The notes: generated from the sequence alone by a model not told the origin. Numbered from the stretch's first letter, positions 24,401 through 32,146 are shown. The stretch is DNA of 53,094 bases from an uncultured Lachnospiraceae bacterium (GCA_900319245.1 ONNQ01000027.1:1-53094), one strand, 5' to 3'. Made by a program: numbers and translations.

Positions 24401-25396
24401 TTGTTTACCTTTGAAGTGAAAGACTGGGTGCCGCAATTTATCCTAGACGATAAGAACGGCTACGCCATAGCAAAAGCCATTGAAGCGGCAATGCAATACC
24501 TGAATACTACAATATCGCAAAGCGTCGATCAGTTCACCGAAGTCGAAGACATGCCAGAATGGAGGCTTGATGAATTAGCCTGGGAAACGAATTGTCTTTA
24601 TGACTATAACGCGGACGTGGAGACAAAGCGGCGATGGATTATAAACGCCATCCCGTATTATCGGCTATACGGCACACCGAAAGCCATCTACAACTACATC
24701 GGCAGCTATTTCGACAGTGTCGAGGTGGAAGAAAACTGGATTTACAACGGGGAGCCGTACCATTTTCGTGTAATTGTGGATGGCGAATGGAACCCAGCAA
24801 ATGAAGCCTGGGCAAGAAGGGCGATTGACAAGGCAAAAAATGTCCGATCAGTCCTGGACGCGCTTGCCATCGGATGCCGGTCATATATCGGCATTATGGC
24901 AGAAGGGGAGGTCGCTGCAAAGTTCGCTTACCCGCTCACGGGACCGTCATATTACGCCGGAAGATGGCCGCAGGAAAATATCGTAGGGGTAATTGACAAT
25001 AGTGCAAAAATGGGCGTCGACAGCCGCGCAGAAGAACATAAATTCCCGTATCCAATGACGGGAACGCGACCGGAAATCAATACGCTCGGTGCAATCAGCG
25101 AAGGGCAGGTAGGAGCCGGGGCGGAAGCTGCCGGGCATAAGTACGACTACCCCATGACGACGGAGGAAATGGCAGCAGGAACACACCCGCAGGAAGCGAC
25201 GTTCGGAGTGGTCGACAGCGCACACGCGGCGGCATCCGGCGATGCTGCGCCGTACAAAATTGCCTATCCGATAACCGGCACAGTTCCGCAGGAAAACATA
25301 CTCGGAATCACCAGTGACAACAACATCCAGTCCGCGCAGGCGGAAGACACATATATGACCATCGCCTACAAACTGTGCGGGCAGGATGAATTTTGA
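24401..25396 (+). CDS. Tail protein I-like with four C-terminal repeats
   Basis: A 331-residue protein starting at TTG with AAGGAGGTG in ideal position. Residues 1-165 match P2 gpI (ETNCLYDYNADVETKRRWI; YYRLYGTPKAIYNYIGSYF). The C-terminal half has four degenerate repeats with the core YP(L/M/I)T followed by P(Q/E) and a downstream G, at AYPLTGPSYY, PYPMTGTRPE, DYPMTTEEMA and AYPITGTVPQ. Such repeats probably form a fibre-attachment shaft. Wedge protein linking the baseplate to receptor-binding proteins. Confidence 0.82.
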   Translation: MFTFEVKDWVPQFILDDKNGYAIAKAIEAAMQYLNTTISQSVDQFTEVEDMPEWRLDELAWETNCLYDYNADVETKRRWIINAIPYYRLYGTPKAIYNYIGSYFDSVEVEENWIYNGEPYHFRVIVDGEWNPANEAWARRAIDKAKNVRSVLDALAIGCRSYIGIMAEGEVAAKFAYPLTGPSYYAGRWPQENIVGVIDNSAKMGVDSRAEEHKFPYPMTGTRPEINTLGAISEGQVGAGAEAAGHKYDYPMTTEEMAAGTHPQEATFGVVDSAHAAASGDAAPYKIAYPITGTVPQENILGITSDNNIQSAQAEDTYMTIAYKLCGQDEF

Positions 25397-25413
25397 AAGG
25401 AGGAAGTGGGAAT

Positions 25414-25773
25414 ATGGCGGACATACTGACCTATGACAGCGCCTATCTTGCAAAGGAGCGAAAGCGCGTGAAAGACGACGTTTCCTATGCGCGGTACAAG
25501 GTAGGTAGCTCATGGTATCAGGCAGATATTCAGTCGGCAGAAATCCTCTCTGATGGGCGCGTAGAAGTCACATTTACCATTGACCACACTGTAAGCGGCA
25601 ACATTACAGTGACGGGCATTGAGTTGTATGACAGAAACGGTATCCGAATCGCAAGCCGCCCGGTGAGTATTACGCGGGCAGCAGCAACAGAGGGAATCAA
25701 GTATGTATGCCGATTGAGCTTATTCCAGGTCGTGCCAAATACGACAGGAACCGGAAAATATGACGCACTTTAA
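25414..25773 (+). CDS. Tail/baseplate protein, hypothetical
   Basis: A 119-residue protein: MADILTYDSAYLAKERKRVKD then a beta-sandwich-like series (VEVTFTIDHTVSGNITVTGI, ELYDRNGIRIASRPV). AAAGGAGG precedes ATG 25414. Its position after gpI suggests a fibre-connector or distal tail protein. Family not recognised. Confidence 0.6.
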   Translation: MADILTYDSAYLAKERKRVKDDVSYARYKVGSSWYQADIQSAEILSDGRVEVTFTIDHTVSGNITVTGIELYDRNGIRIASRPVSITRAAATEGIKYVCRLSLFQVVPNTTGTGKYDAL

Positions 25774-25787
25774 GGAGGTGAAGAACG

Positions 25788-26075
25788 ATGTCTTACAACA
25801 AGCGCGTTGGTTGGTTAGATCATGTTGTGGAGCGTCCGAGGACGTATAAAGAAATCAGTAACAGCGACGGGAGCAAGACTTTCGCGCCAGCGCCGGGCAA
25901 GATCATCCAGCAGGGTACAGCCCAGAGCGCAACCAATTTTGGAGCCATGGACGAAGCCTTGCAGCATTTAAGCATAGCGTACGATATGCTTATGACCATC
26001 ACGCAGGCGGAATTGCGCGACAAAGAAGACCGTATTGCGGCACTGGAAGCGAAGGTCGCGACTTTAAGTTCGTAA
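25788..26075 (+). CDS. Small tail-associated protein with C-terminal coiled coil
   Basis: A 95-residue protein: YNKRVGWLDHVVERPRTYKE, a PAPGKIIQQGT turn, and a C-terminal helix (AELRDKEDRIAALEAKVATL) with leucine heptads. It resembles small fibre-proximal proteins encoded before receptor-binding proteins in Bacillota myophages. AAGGAGGTG gives a strong start. Confidence 0.6.
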   Translation: MSYNKRVGWLDHVVERPRTYKEISNSDGSKTFAPAPGKIIQQGTAQSATNFGAMDEALQHLSIAYDMLMTITQAELRDKEDRIAALEAKVATLSS

Positions 26076-26095
26076 GGAGGTAGAGGAGGTAGAGG

Positions 26096-26323
26096 ATGCC
26101 GAAGAATGAAGAAAACCTGACGGAAGAAATCGCGGCAGGCGCGCCGGATTTTGACCCGGACGAGTGGGAGAAAAAGAGGAAGGAAGCGGCGGAAGCAGAG
26201 CTTGCAGGCGCGAAAGCGGCGGCAGCACAGCGGAAAGAGAGCGCGGCGATCGTCGCAGAGCATGACGAAATGTTTGCTGACATGCTCTTCGAAATGACCA
26301 TGAACGAAATGTCAAATAAATAA
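26096..26323 (+). CDS. Small charged helical protein before DGR target
   Basis: A 75-residue protein, nearly all helix and highly charged (EWEKKRKEAAEAELAGAKAA; MFADMLFEMTMNEMSNK). The start follows GGAGGTAGAGGAGG. It lies in a run of very small genes leading to the receptor-binding protein. Function unknown; an assembly chaperone for the fibre is possible. Confidence 0.6.
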   Translation: MPKNEENLTEEIAAGAPDFDPDEWEKKRKEAAEAELAGAKAAAAQRKESAAIVAEHDEMFADMLFEMTMNEMSNK

Positions 26324-26334
26324 GGAGGTACGAT

Positions 26335-26493
26335 ATGGCCTATAACTTGATGAAACGTATTATCACACGCGGAGGATATAACAAGGATAGTGTGATGGAC
26401 AAGCTCGATGCGTTCCTTGCGGCTGACCGGATCACAACGGAGCAGTACCGGGAACTTGTCGCGCTGATAAACGGAGGTACGGCAAATGAATAA
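26335..26493 (+). CDS. XkdX-like small protein
   Basis: A 52-residue protein: MAYNLMKRIITRGGYNKDSV, then DKLDAFLAADRITTEQYREL and a short end. It has the XkdX pattern (short helical protein with an ITxEQYxEL turn) seen next to tail-fibre genes of Bacillus and Clostridia phages. TAAGGAGG precedes the ATG. It overlaps the DGR target gene by 8 bases. Confidence 0.7.
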   Translation: MAYNLMKRIITRGGYNKDSVMDKLDAFLAADRITTEQYRELVALINGGTANE

Positions 26494-27742
26494 TTCCCCG
26501 CTGGAATTCCTCGCAAAGAAGTACGGCAATGTTGTCAAGGAGCTTTACATTGAGGAAAAGGATCCTGTTACGGGCAAGACCGTCCGCAAAAAGAATGTTG
26601 CCGGTATCTTTGTGAAGTTCCCGAAAATGAAAAGCTCTGACCTTGTGCCGGGGCTGCCGGAGCATACGCACCCGGCATTTATTATCAATGGTGTTGAGCG
26701 GGATTATATTCTGCTCGGCAAATATAAGGCGGGCGAAAACGGTGTATCAAATGACGCGCTTGTGAGTCTGCCGAACATCATGCCTGCACGATCGCTTGGC
26801 GCGGATCAGTGTTTATCACGCATGAAGAAAGCCGGGGCTGGCATAACCGGAATGACGGTTGCCGACTACGGCTTTATTAAGCTGCTGGCACAGAAAAACG
26901 GCTGGGTTCCGAAGGGCAATACCTTCTGGGGGCAGAGCCACAAAGACGGTACAGCGTGGAAAGTCGGCGAGGCATTGACTGTCGGTACGGAAAGAGCCTA
27001 TGAGGGCTATATCTATAAGTGCCTGATTGCGCACACAACGGCAGCAGAGCTGAAGCCAGATATCGCGCCGACGTACTGGCAGAGAGGAAAACTGATCGGC
27101 GGTATATCTCAGGACAACGCCATTGACTCGACGTGGCAGACCGGATACCGGACACTGAACGGGACCGGGCCACTTGACTGGTATCTGGGAAAGGACCCGT
27201 CGAACCTTGCGGACATCATCGGATCAAGTATGGAGCAGCAGTACGGGCTTCGGTACGTCAACTGCGAAATGCAGATTCTTGAAAACAACAACGCCGCCGA
27301 TCCTGACGCGGACCTGTCCGCATCTTCTGTGGCGTGGAAAGCGATCCTTCCGAACAAGAGCAACGACGGCTATACCTTAGTCGCGCCGGGAACTGCGGGG
27401 ACGCTGCACTGGACATGGCAGAACGGAAAATTGACGTTAGATACCGTGGAGCCGGAATTTGATAACGAGTATCGCGGGACGAATTTCAGGGATTTGGCGT
27501 ACAATGCGGCCCATCTTCCGTTCATTCCGTCCATCGTGAAGGAACTCGGCCTTTTCCCGACCGGTTCCGACGACAAAACCGAAGGTTATTATTACCAGCA
27601 GATGACGAAGGACGAGCGCTTCCCGCGTCGTGGCGGTTACTACGGCGGCACCTCGAACGCGGGGCTCGGGTGTGTATACTCCGGCTACCCGCGCGGCGAT
27701 GAGTACACGATCTATGGCTGTCGCCCTCGCTCCCTGGACTGA
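26486..27742 (+). CDS. DGR target protein: tail-tip receptor-binding protein with variable lectin-like C-terminus
   Basis: A 418-residue protein. The N-terminal part (SPLEFLAKKYGNVVKELYIE; LPEHTHPAFIINGVE) probably attaches to the tail. A YGFIKLLAQKNGWVPKGNT region and the last 130 residues look like the C-type-lectin/FGE-sulfatase fold of DGR targets, with RRGGYYGGTSNAGLG and YGCRPRS near the end. Residues 385-409 are the diversified positions: at 12 codons template AAY or an A-containing codon differs from the gene copy. It is the last tail gene, so it probably binds the host receptor. It is followed by a GRNA-loop hairpin, avd, TR and RT. Confidence 0.9.
   Translation: MNNSPLEFLAKKYGNVVKELYIEEKDPVTGKTVRKKNVAGIFVKFPKMKSSDLVPGLPEHTHPAFIINGVERDYILLGKYKAGENGVSNDALVSLPNIMPARSLGADQCLSRMKKAGAGITGMTVADYGFIKLLAQKNGWVPKGNTFWGQSHKDGTAWKVGEALTVGTERAYEGYIYKCLIAHTTAAELKPDIAPTYWQRGKLIGGISQDNAIDSTWQTGYRTLNGTGPLDWYLGKDPSNLADIIGSSMEQQYGLRYVNCEMQILENNNAADPDADLSASSVAWKAILPNKSNDGYTLVAPGTAGTLHWTWQNGKLTLDTVEPEFDNEYRGTNFRDLAYNAAHLPFIPSIVKELGLFPTGSDDKTEGYYYQQMTKDERFPRRGGYYGGTSNAGLGCVYSGYPRGDEYTIYGCRPRSLD
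27615..27734 (+). repeat. DGR variable repeat (VR)
   Basis: This 120-bp segment aligns without gaps to the template repeat at 28275-28394 (offset 660). Thirteen of the 27 template adenines are changed here (8 to G, 5 to T) and only one of 93 non-A bases differs (T to A at 27676, silent in a Val codon). Changes cluster in AAY codons. This is the standard signature of adenine-specific DGR mutagenesis. Confidence 0.95.
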
Positions 27743-27774
27743 AACCCTGATACCTGGATTCTGAATCCCTGACA

Positions 27775-27794
27775 GGCGGCGCGGTAGCGCCGCC
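27775..27794 (+). promoter_or_regulatory. DGR retargeting hairpin (GRNA tetraloop) downstream of VR
   Basis: GGCGGCGC GGTA GCGCCGCC: a perfect 8-bp GC stem closed by a GGTA loop, 40 bases after VR and 32 bases after the target stop. In the Bordetella phage DGR, an 8-10 bp GC hairpin with a GRNA loop just downstream of VR is needed for efficient retrohoming. GGTA fits GRNA. A terminator role is possible, but only TTATT follows. Confidence 0.75.
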
Positions 27795-27826
27795 TTATTG
27801 GGCAACACTTGAAAGAAGGAAAAGCT

Positions 27827-28246
27827 ATGTCGGAGTTTCCGTATGACGCAGGAAATCCGGGGCCATGCTGCCAGAAGATCGAAGACATGCTGGATTATGC
27901 ACGCCCGATTATTCAAAGATGGCCGCCGTTCCACAAGTACACGCTTGGCGAGGAAATCATGCGGGAAATCTATACAATGCTCCGGCTGGCGACGAAAGCC
28001 CGCCTGCGGTACATGAATAAATCGACGCTTGCTGATTTGGACACGAGCAAGGCTATCCTTGACGTGTATCTGCGGCAGGCGAACAAGACAGTTTTTCACG
28101 ACCGGGGCGGCAACGAAAGACGGCTGCTCACCGACCACAGTTACGGTGTATGGTCCGGCATGATGGAAGAAATCGGGAAACTGATAGGCGGCTGGATCAA
28201 GAGCGTATCGGGCCGGAAGAATAGCACTAAAGGGAACGTGCCGTGA
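27827..28246 (+). CDS. avd: DGR accessory variability determinant (Avd)
   Basis: A 139-residue helical protein: CCQKIEDMLDYARPIIQRWP, KYTLGEEIMREIYTMLRLA, RYMNKSTLADLDTSKAIL, and GGNERRLLTDHSYGVWSGMM. This is the four-helix-bundle Avd family (bAvd-like), which forms a basic pentameric barrel that binds the reverse transcriptase and the template RNA. AAGAAGGA precedes the ATG. It lies between target and template, as is usual. Confidence 0.88.
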   Translation: MSEFPYDAGNPGPCCQKIEDMLDYARPIIQRWPPFHKYTLGEEIMREIYTMLRLATKARLRYMNKSTLADLDTSKAILDVYLRQANKTVFHDRGGNERRLLTDHSYGVWSGMMEEIGKLIGGWIKSVSGRKNSTKGNVP

Positions 28247-28274
28247 TTTGGGCGGCCTGGTTGGGGCGCTCATT

Positions 28275-28394
28275 AGCGCTTCCCGCGTCGTGGCGGTAAC
28301 TACAACGACACCTCGAACACGGGGCTCGGGTATGTTAACTCCAACAACCCGCGCGGCAATGAGAACACGAACTATGGCTGTCGCCCTCGCTCCC
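28275..28394 (+). repeat. DGR template repeat (TR)
   Basis: 120-bp invariant donor copy of VR. It is rich in AAC codons in the VR frame (12 AAC/AAT), which under adenine mutagenesis give up to 15 amino acids but no stop codon. The left boundary is AGCGCTTCCC and the right boundary GCTCCC. It overlaps no recognised gene and is probably transcribed as part of the template RNA. Confidence 0.95.
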
Positions 28395-28683
28395 AGCATA
28401 CATCTAAAGATTTGCGAGATTACGAATCAGCAAGCGTCCTTCTGATGGGAGGGGTGCGTTTACCTTGGCGGGGAACCGCCTAAACAAAAATCTCGTTTTG
28501 CCCCGGAACCAACCCGGCGCAGAAAAGGCAGGGCGGGAATCGCTGCGAAGCGCCCGGAAGGGCGTAAGGCTATGATTGTCAGCAGTTATTTACGGGAGGG
28601 GATAAAAACACCATCCGCACATATACAATCTACGCTGAGCGGAAACGCCACGCGCAGCATTTTTCACAGAGCGGGGTAACATT
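28395..28683 (+). ncRNA. DGR template-RNA spacer between TR and RT
   Basis: 289 bases without a convincing gene. It holds two small hairpins with the same GGAA (GNRA) loop: GGCGG GGAA CCGCC at 28467-28480 and CGCCC GGAA GGGCG at 28551-28564. In studied DGRs the region 3' of TR is part of the RNA that folds with RT-Avd and primes cDNA synthesis. Treating this as that RNA is inference from position and structure. Confidence 0.6.
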
Positions 28684-30012
28684 TTGGAAGGACTGCACAA
28701 TCTGAAAGACCGCATCTGTGACTTTGAAAATCTCATGGGCGCGTATCGCGACGCGGCAAAGGCGAAGCGATACCGCAATGAGGTATTGGAATTTACCTTT
28801 AATCTTGGCGACAACCTGCATAAATTGCAGCGCGAACTTCTGGACATGACATACGCGGTAGGACCATACCGGGAGTTTTATGTGCGGTATCCGAAACCCC
28901 GCCTTGTCATGGCGCTTGGATTTCGCGACAGGGTTGTACAGTGGGCAATCTACAGACAGATTAACCCATATCTCGACAAGAGGTACATCAACCACAGTTA
29001 CGGTTGCCGGAGAGATAAGGGGACGCTGAAAGCAGCACGGTGCCTACACAACTGGCAACAGCTTATCAGCAGGAAACCGGATGCGGACGACTGGTATATC
29101 ATCAAAGGCGATATATCAAAATACTTTTACCGTGTGGATCACGGGAAGATAGAAGAAAGTTATGGCGAGGTATCGGACGATATCTGGTTTTCATGGCTTA
29201 TCGGGACGATCATAAACAATCCTAACGTGCCGTTTGGACTGCCTCCGGGGCTGAAACCGGACGACTGCCCGCGCTCCGAGCGGCTGTTTGAAGTCGGTAT
29301 GCCGATAGGCAACCTGACAAGCCAGGAGACGGCAAACCTGTTTCTTGACCGTCTGGATCAGTTTTGCAAGCACGTCCTGCACCTGCATTTCTATGTCCGT
29401 TACATGGATGATTTCTGCACCTATGTGAAGGGAAAGGAGAATGCAAAGCGGATATTCGCCCTGATATCGGAATTTTTGAGGAACGAACTGCATCTTGATA
29501 TCAGCCCGAAAAGCCGGATTCAGAAAGCAACTGCACCAGTTGAGTTTGTCGGATATATACTCACACCGCACGGCATCCGCATGAGGAAAAAGACAACGAA
29601 GCATATCAAGCGCAGCTTAAAGCATATCATGGCGGGCTACGCCGTCGGCGCGGTCAGCTATGAAAAGGCAATCGAGAGTGTCGTTTGCTACATTGGAATG
29701 TGCAAGCAGTGCAACGGCCACAATATGCTCCGCTGGATTCAGGATCACTTCGTCCTGCAAAGGAGTGACAACATGAACACAAATAATATGCCGCCATCCG
29801 GGATGCGTTTTTACTCCATCCACGAGAACGAGGACGGGAACGTTGACATATATCTGCGGCCGGGTGTGCTGCCGAAAACGGCGGAAGGACAGACAAATTA
29901 TGATGTTGTCGTACTGGTCGTAAGGGGCGTGACGCCTTTCGCAGGGATGGAAGACCATATACGAGCACACTTTGACGACTGGTGTGCTGATGCGGAAGCG
30001 ATTTGCCTATGA
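28684..30012 (+). CDS. DGR reverse transcriptase with C-terminal extension
   Basis: A 442-residue protein. Motifs: YINHSYGCRRDKG (about 101-113), KGDISKYF with catalytic Asp near 143, the DGR-diagnostic PIGNLTSQ at 207-214, and YMDD at 240-243. The thumb ends near residue 355. It copies TR RNA with adenine errors into VR. The best start is TTG 28684 (ATT 28681 also possible); the Shine-Dalgarno is weak, suggesting low expression. Residues 364-442 are an extra in-frame domain with its own internal start signal, not usual for DGR RTs. Confidence 0.92.
   Translation: MEGLHNLKDRICDFENLMGAYRDAAKAKRYRNEVLEFTFNLGDNLHKLQRELLDMTYAVGPYREFYVRYPKPRLVMALGFRDRVVQWAIYRQINPYLDKRYINHSYGCRRDKGTLKAARCLHNWQQLISRKPDADDWYIIKGDISKYFYRVDHGKIEESYGEVSDDIWFSWLIGTIINNPNVPFGLPPGLKPDDCPRSERLFEVGMPIGNLTSQETANLFLDRLDQFCKHVLHLHFYVRYMDDFCTYVKGKENAKRIFALISEFLRNELHLDISPKSRIQKATAPVEFVGYILTPHGIRMRKKTTKHIKRSLKHIMAGYAVGAVSYEKAIESVVCYIGMCKQCNGHNMLRWIQDHFVLQRSDNMNTNNMPPSGMRFYSIHENEDGNVDIYLRPGVLPKTAEGQTNYDVVVLVVRGVTPFAGMEDHIRAHFDDWCADAEAICL
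29773..30012 (+). CDS. Internal-start 79-residue protein within the RT frame
   Basis: In-frame ATG at RT codon 364, preceded by AAAGGAG with 7 bases of spacing. It gives MNTNNMPPSGMRFYSIHENE, with GNVDIYLRPG, VVVLVVRGV and a helical acidic end. It looks like a compact alpha/beta phage protein, unrelated to RT folds. Either it is made separately as well as fused, or it was once its own gene and joined the RT by loss of a stop. Function unknown. Confidence 0.6.
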   Translation: MNTNNMPPSGMRFYSIHENEDGNVDIYLRPGVLPKTAEGQTNYDVVVLVVRGVTPFAGMEDHIRAHFDDWCADAEAICL

Positions 30013-30070
30013 CATATTCGATACTTTTTCCGACGGAGGGCGACAGTGCCACACAGAAAGGAGAGAGAAC

Positions 30071-30142
30071 ATGAAGATTGATTTGATGCCGGTTTCGTCG
30101 CCTGAGGCGTACCCGCAGGGATGGGAGGAGGTCACCGAATGA
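30071..30142 (+). CDS. Micropeptide between DGR and lysis genes
   Basis: A 23-residue ORF with AAAGGAGAGAG just before ATG 30071. It encodes MKIDLMPVSSPEAYPQGWEE and ends VTE. It overlaps the next start as ATGA. The strong ribosome site and coupling argue for translation, perhaps as a leader for the next gene. Function unknown. Confidence 0.45.
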   Translation: MKIDLMPVSSPEAYPQGWEEVTE

Positions 30143-30504
30143 GCAACGACATCGTTATCGCAGTCATTACAGCCCTGTCATCCTCTGGGGTGACGGGGCT
30201 GATCACGTATTTGCTGCAGCGGCACGACAAAAAGAAGCGGCACGACAAAAAGAAGGACGCGAAGAACGCCAAAAATAGCGCTCAATCACAGATGGTGATG
30301 GGACTTGGGCATGATCGCATCGTAGCGCTGGCGTCTGACATCATCGGACGCGGATATGTCACCAAAGATGAGTATGAGAACCTGTACAAATATTTGTACA
30401 AGCCATACAAGGCGCTTGGCGGAAACGGCACCGCCGAGAAGATGATCCACGAAGTGAACAATTTGCCGATGAAAACAAGGAGGATTGATGATGAGCAAGG
30501 TTAA
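30139..30504 (+). CDS. Membrane-anchored lysis-region protein
   Basis: A 121-residue protein. One N-terminal transmembrane segment (IVIAVITALSSSGVTGLITY), then a basic coiled region with a tandem RHDKKK repeat, and a cytosolic helical domain (YVTKDEYENLYKYLYKPYKA; AEKMIHEVNNLP). Proteins of this shape often precede phage holins in Bacillota. Holin regulator or accessory is a reasonable guess. Confidence 0.6.
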   Translation: MSNDIVIAVITALSSSGVTGLITYLLQRHDKKKRHDKKKDAKNAKNSAQSQMVMGLGHDRIVALASDIIGRGYVTKDEYENLYKYLYKPYKALGGNGTAEKMIHEVNNLPMKTRRIDDEQG

Positions 30505-30697
30505 ATCATATGTTGTGAGGGCAATTTGGACGGCTGTGCAGACGGCTGCTGCATCCGCAATCGCGGCGATCGGAAGCACGGCGACCATCGGAGCAGTTGA
30601 CTGGCGCGTGGTGGCAAGCACTGCGGGGCTGGCCGGCATCCTGTCCCTGCTGAAGTCAATCGCGGTTGGAACGCCAGAATCGAAGGAAGGCGCATGA
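30491..30697 (+). CDS. Holin (r1t-like)
   Basis: A 68-residue protein with two hydrophobic segments (AIWTAVQTAAASAIAAIGST; VVASTAGLAGILSLLKSIAV) separated by the turn IGAVDW, and a short charged C-terminus. This matches r1t-type phage holins, which open the membrane to let the endolysin out. ATG 30491 sits at best distance from AAGGAGG. It precedes the endolysin by one base. Confidence 0.85.
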   Translation: MSKVKSYVVRAIWTAVQTAAASAIAAIGSTATIGAVDWRVVASTAGLAGILSLLKSIAVGTPESKEGA

Positions 30698-30698
30698 G

Positions 30699-32108
30699 AT
30701 GAATCCATGTAAGAACCAGAGTGAATATCTGCAGCAGATCATTAATCCGGCACGGCGCGTGTGCAAGCGCTACGGCTATCTCCCATCCGTGCTGATCGCA
30801 CAGTCGTGCCTGGAGAACGGCTACGGGATGGCAGCGGACTGCTATCCACTGATCGCCGTAAATAACATGGTCGGGCAAAAGAGCGAGCTGCTGAACAAAT
30901 CGTGGGTGGATGTCGGCTTGTCCGTGTGGCCGGGCAAGTCGATCACGAAGAACACCCCGGAGCAGTACGGCAACAGGATTGTGCGGATTAATGATCAGTT
31001 CCGGAAGTTTGACAGCATTGAGCAGTCATTCGCGGACTTCCTGCTCTTCCTGACTTACGCCTCAAATGCTGGCGCAGGCGAAGCACCGAAGTACGGCAAA
31101 GAAGTGCTGGCATTGAAGGATCCTGAAACGCTGATCCGCGCGGTTGCCACCCGCGGATATGCAACAGGGAAAACGTATCCGACATCTGTGATGCGGATCG
31201 TTCGGGAGCACAATCTGACGCAGTATGACGATTTGACGACCGTCGCGCCGACTGATCAGGTGCCGGCAGCACTGAGGAAGGGGGGCAATGTGACAGAACT
31301 GGAAATTCATAAAAACCCGCTTGGGCTTCGCACACATAATACCAGCCAGAGAATCGGAAAAATCGAATATATCTGCATCCATTATGTTGGAGCATTGGGC
31401 GATGCGAAGGACAACATTGACTATTACAACCAGAAGATCGCAGACGATTCGTCTGCGGATTTTTACTGCGGCCACAATGGCGATATCTGGCAGTACAATG
31501 TCAATCCGTTAGCCCGGTATAGCTGGGCAGTCGGCGGCGATAGGCAAACGCAGTATGGTGGTTCATTCTATCGAAAATGTAAAAATTCAAACAGCGTATC
31601 GATAGAGATGTGCGTGAAGAGCAAAACAGGGAAAGCGCCGAGCAGGCCGAATGATCCCGCATGGTACATCACAGACGCGACGCTCCAAGCGTGCATCAAG
31701 CTGACAAAATACCTGATGCATTTGTATAACATTCCAGCTGATCACGTGATCCGGCATTATGATGTAAACGGCAAGCTATGTCCTGGCGTCATCGGCTGGA
31801 ACGCGCCGAGCGGATCAGAAGCGGAATGGCTGTCCTTCAAGGCCGCGATCCGGGACGAGAAGCAGACCGCAAAGCCGGCAGCGCCTGCGAAAGTGTATCG
31901 TGTGCGTGTAGGGATCTTCCGCACGCAGAAATACATGGAACGGCTGCAGGCGGCGATCAAAAAGAAGACTGGCCTTGCAACCTTCACGGAGAAGGAGTCA
32001 GACGGGATGCATATCTACTGCGGATCGTTCAGCGAGAAAGCGAACGCTGAACAGCGGGTGCAGATCCTGAAGGACTCCGGATTCGATGCAGTGATCATCG
32101 AACGATAA
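30699..32108 (+). CDS. Endolysin: glucosaminidase + amidase + SPOR
   Basis: A 469-residue modular lysin. Residues about 10-165 are a GH73-like glucosaminidase (SVLIAQSCLENGYGMA; RKFDSIEQSFADFLLF). Residues about 205-345 are a type 2 N-acetylmuramoyl-L-alanine amidase (YICIHYVGALGDAKDN; a zinc His in HYDVNGKLCPG). Residues about 395-469 are a SPOR-type wall-binding domain (YRVRVGIFRTQKYMERL; MHIYCGSFSEKANAEQR). Two different bond specificities in one protein plus SPOR binding suit a thick Bacillota wall. A bidirectional terminator follows. Confidence 0.9.
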   Translation: MNPCKNQSEYLQQIINPARRVCKRYGYLPSVLIAQSCLENGYGMAADCYPLIAVNNMVGQKSELLNKSWVDVGLSVWPGKSITKNTPEQYGNRIVRINDQFRKFDSIEQSFADFLLFLTYASNAGAGEAPKYGKEVLALKDPETLIRAVATRGYATGKTYPTSVMRIVREHNLTQYDDLTTVAPTDQVPAALRKGGNVTELEIHKNPLGLRTHNTSQRIGKIEYICIHYVGALGDAKDNIDYYNQKIADDSSADFYCGHNGDIWQYNVNPLARYSWAVGGDRQTQYGGSFYRKCKNSNSVSIEMCVKSKTGKAPSRPNDPAWYITDATLQACIKLTKYLMHLYNIPADHVIRHYDVNGKLCPGVIGWNAPSGSEAEWLSFKAAIRDEKQTAKPAAPAKVYRVRVGIFRTQKYMERLQAAIKKKTGLATFTEKESDGMHIYCGSFSEKANAEQRVQILKDSGFDAVIIER

Positions 32109-32109
32109 T

Positions 32110-32146
32110 AAAAAGCCGTCAGGGGATTAACCCTTGACGGCTTTTT
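32110..32146. terminator. Bidirectional terminator between lysis and leftward operons
   Basis: AAAAAGCCGTCAGGG, loop GATTAA, then CCCTTGACGGCTTTTT with a one-base bulge. A-tract and T-tract flank the stem so it works on both strands. It separates the rightward late operon from the leftward accessory operon. Confidence 0.9.

Noticed and set aside
27437-28399. 320-codon antisense ORF spanning VR, avd and TR
   Set aside because: It exists because VR and TR repeat the same antisense text; the sense strand explains the region fully.
30009-30074. 21-codon ORF from the RT stop
   Set aside because: Only stop/start coupling supports it; no ribosome site and poor coding character.
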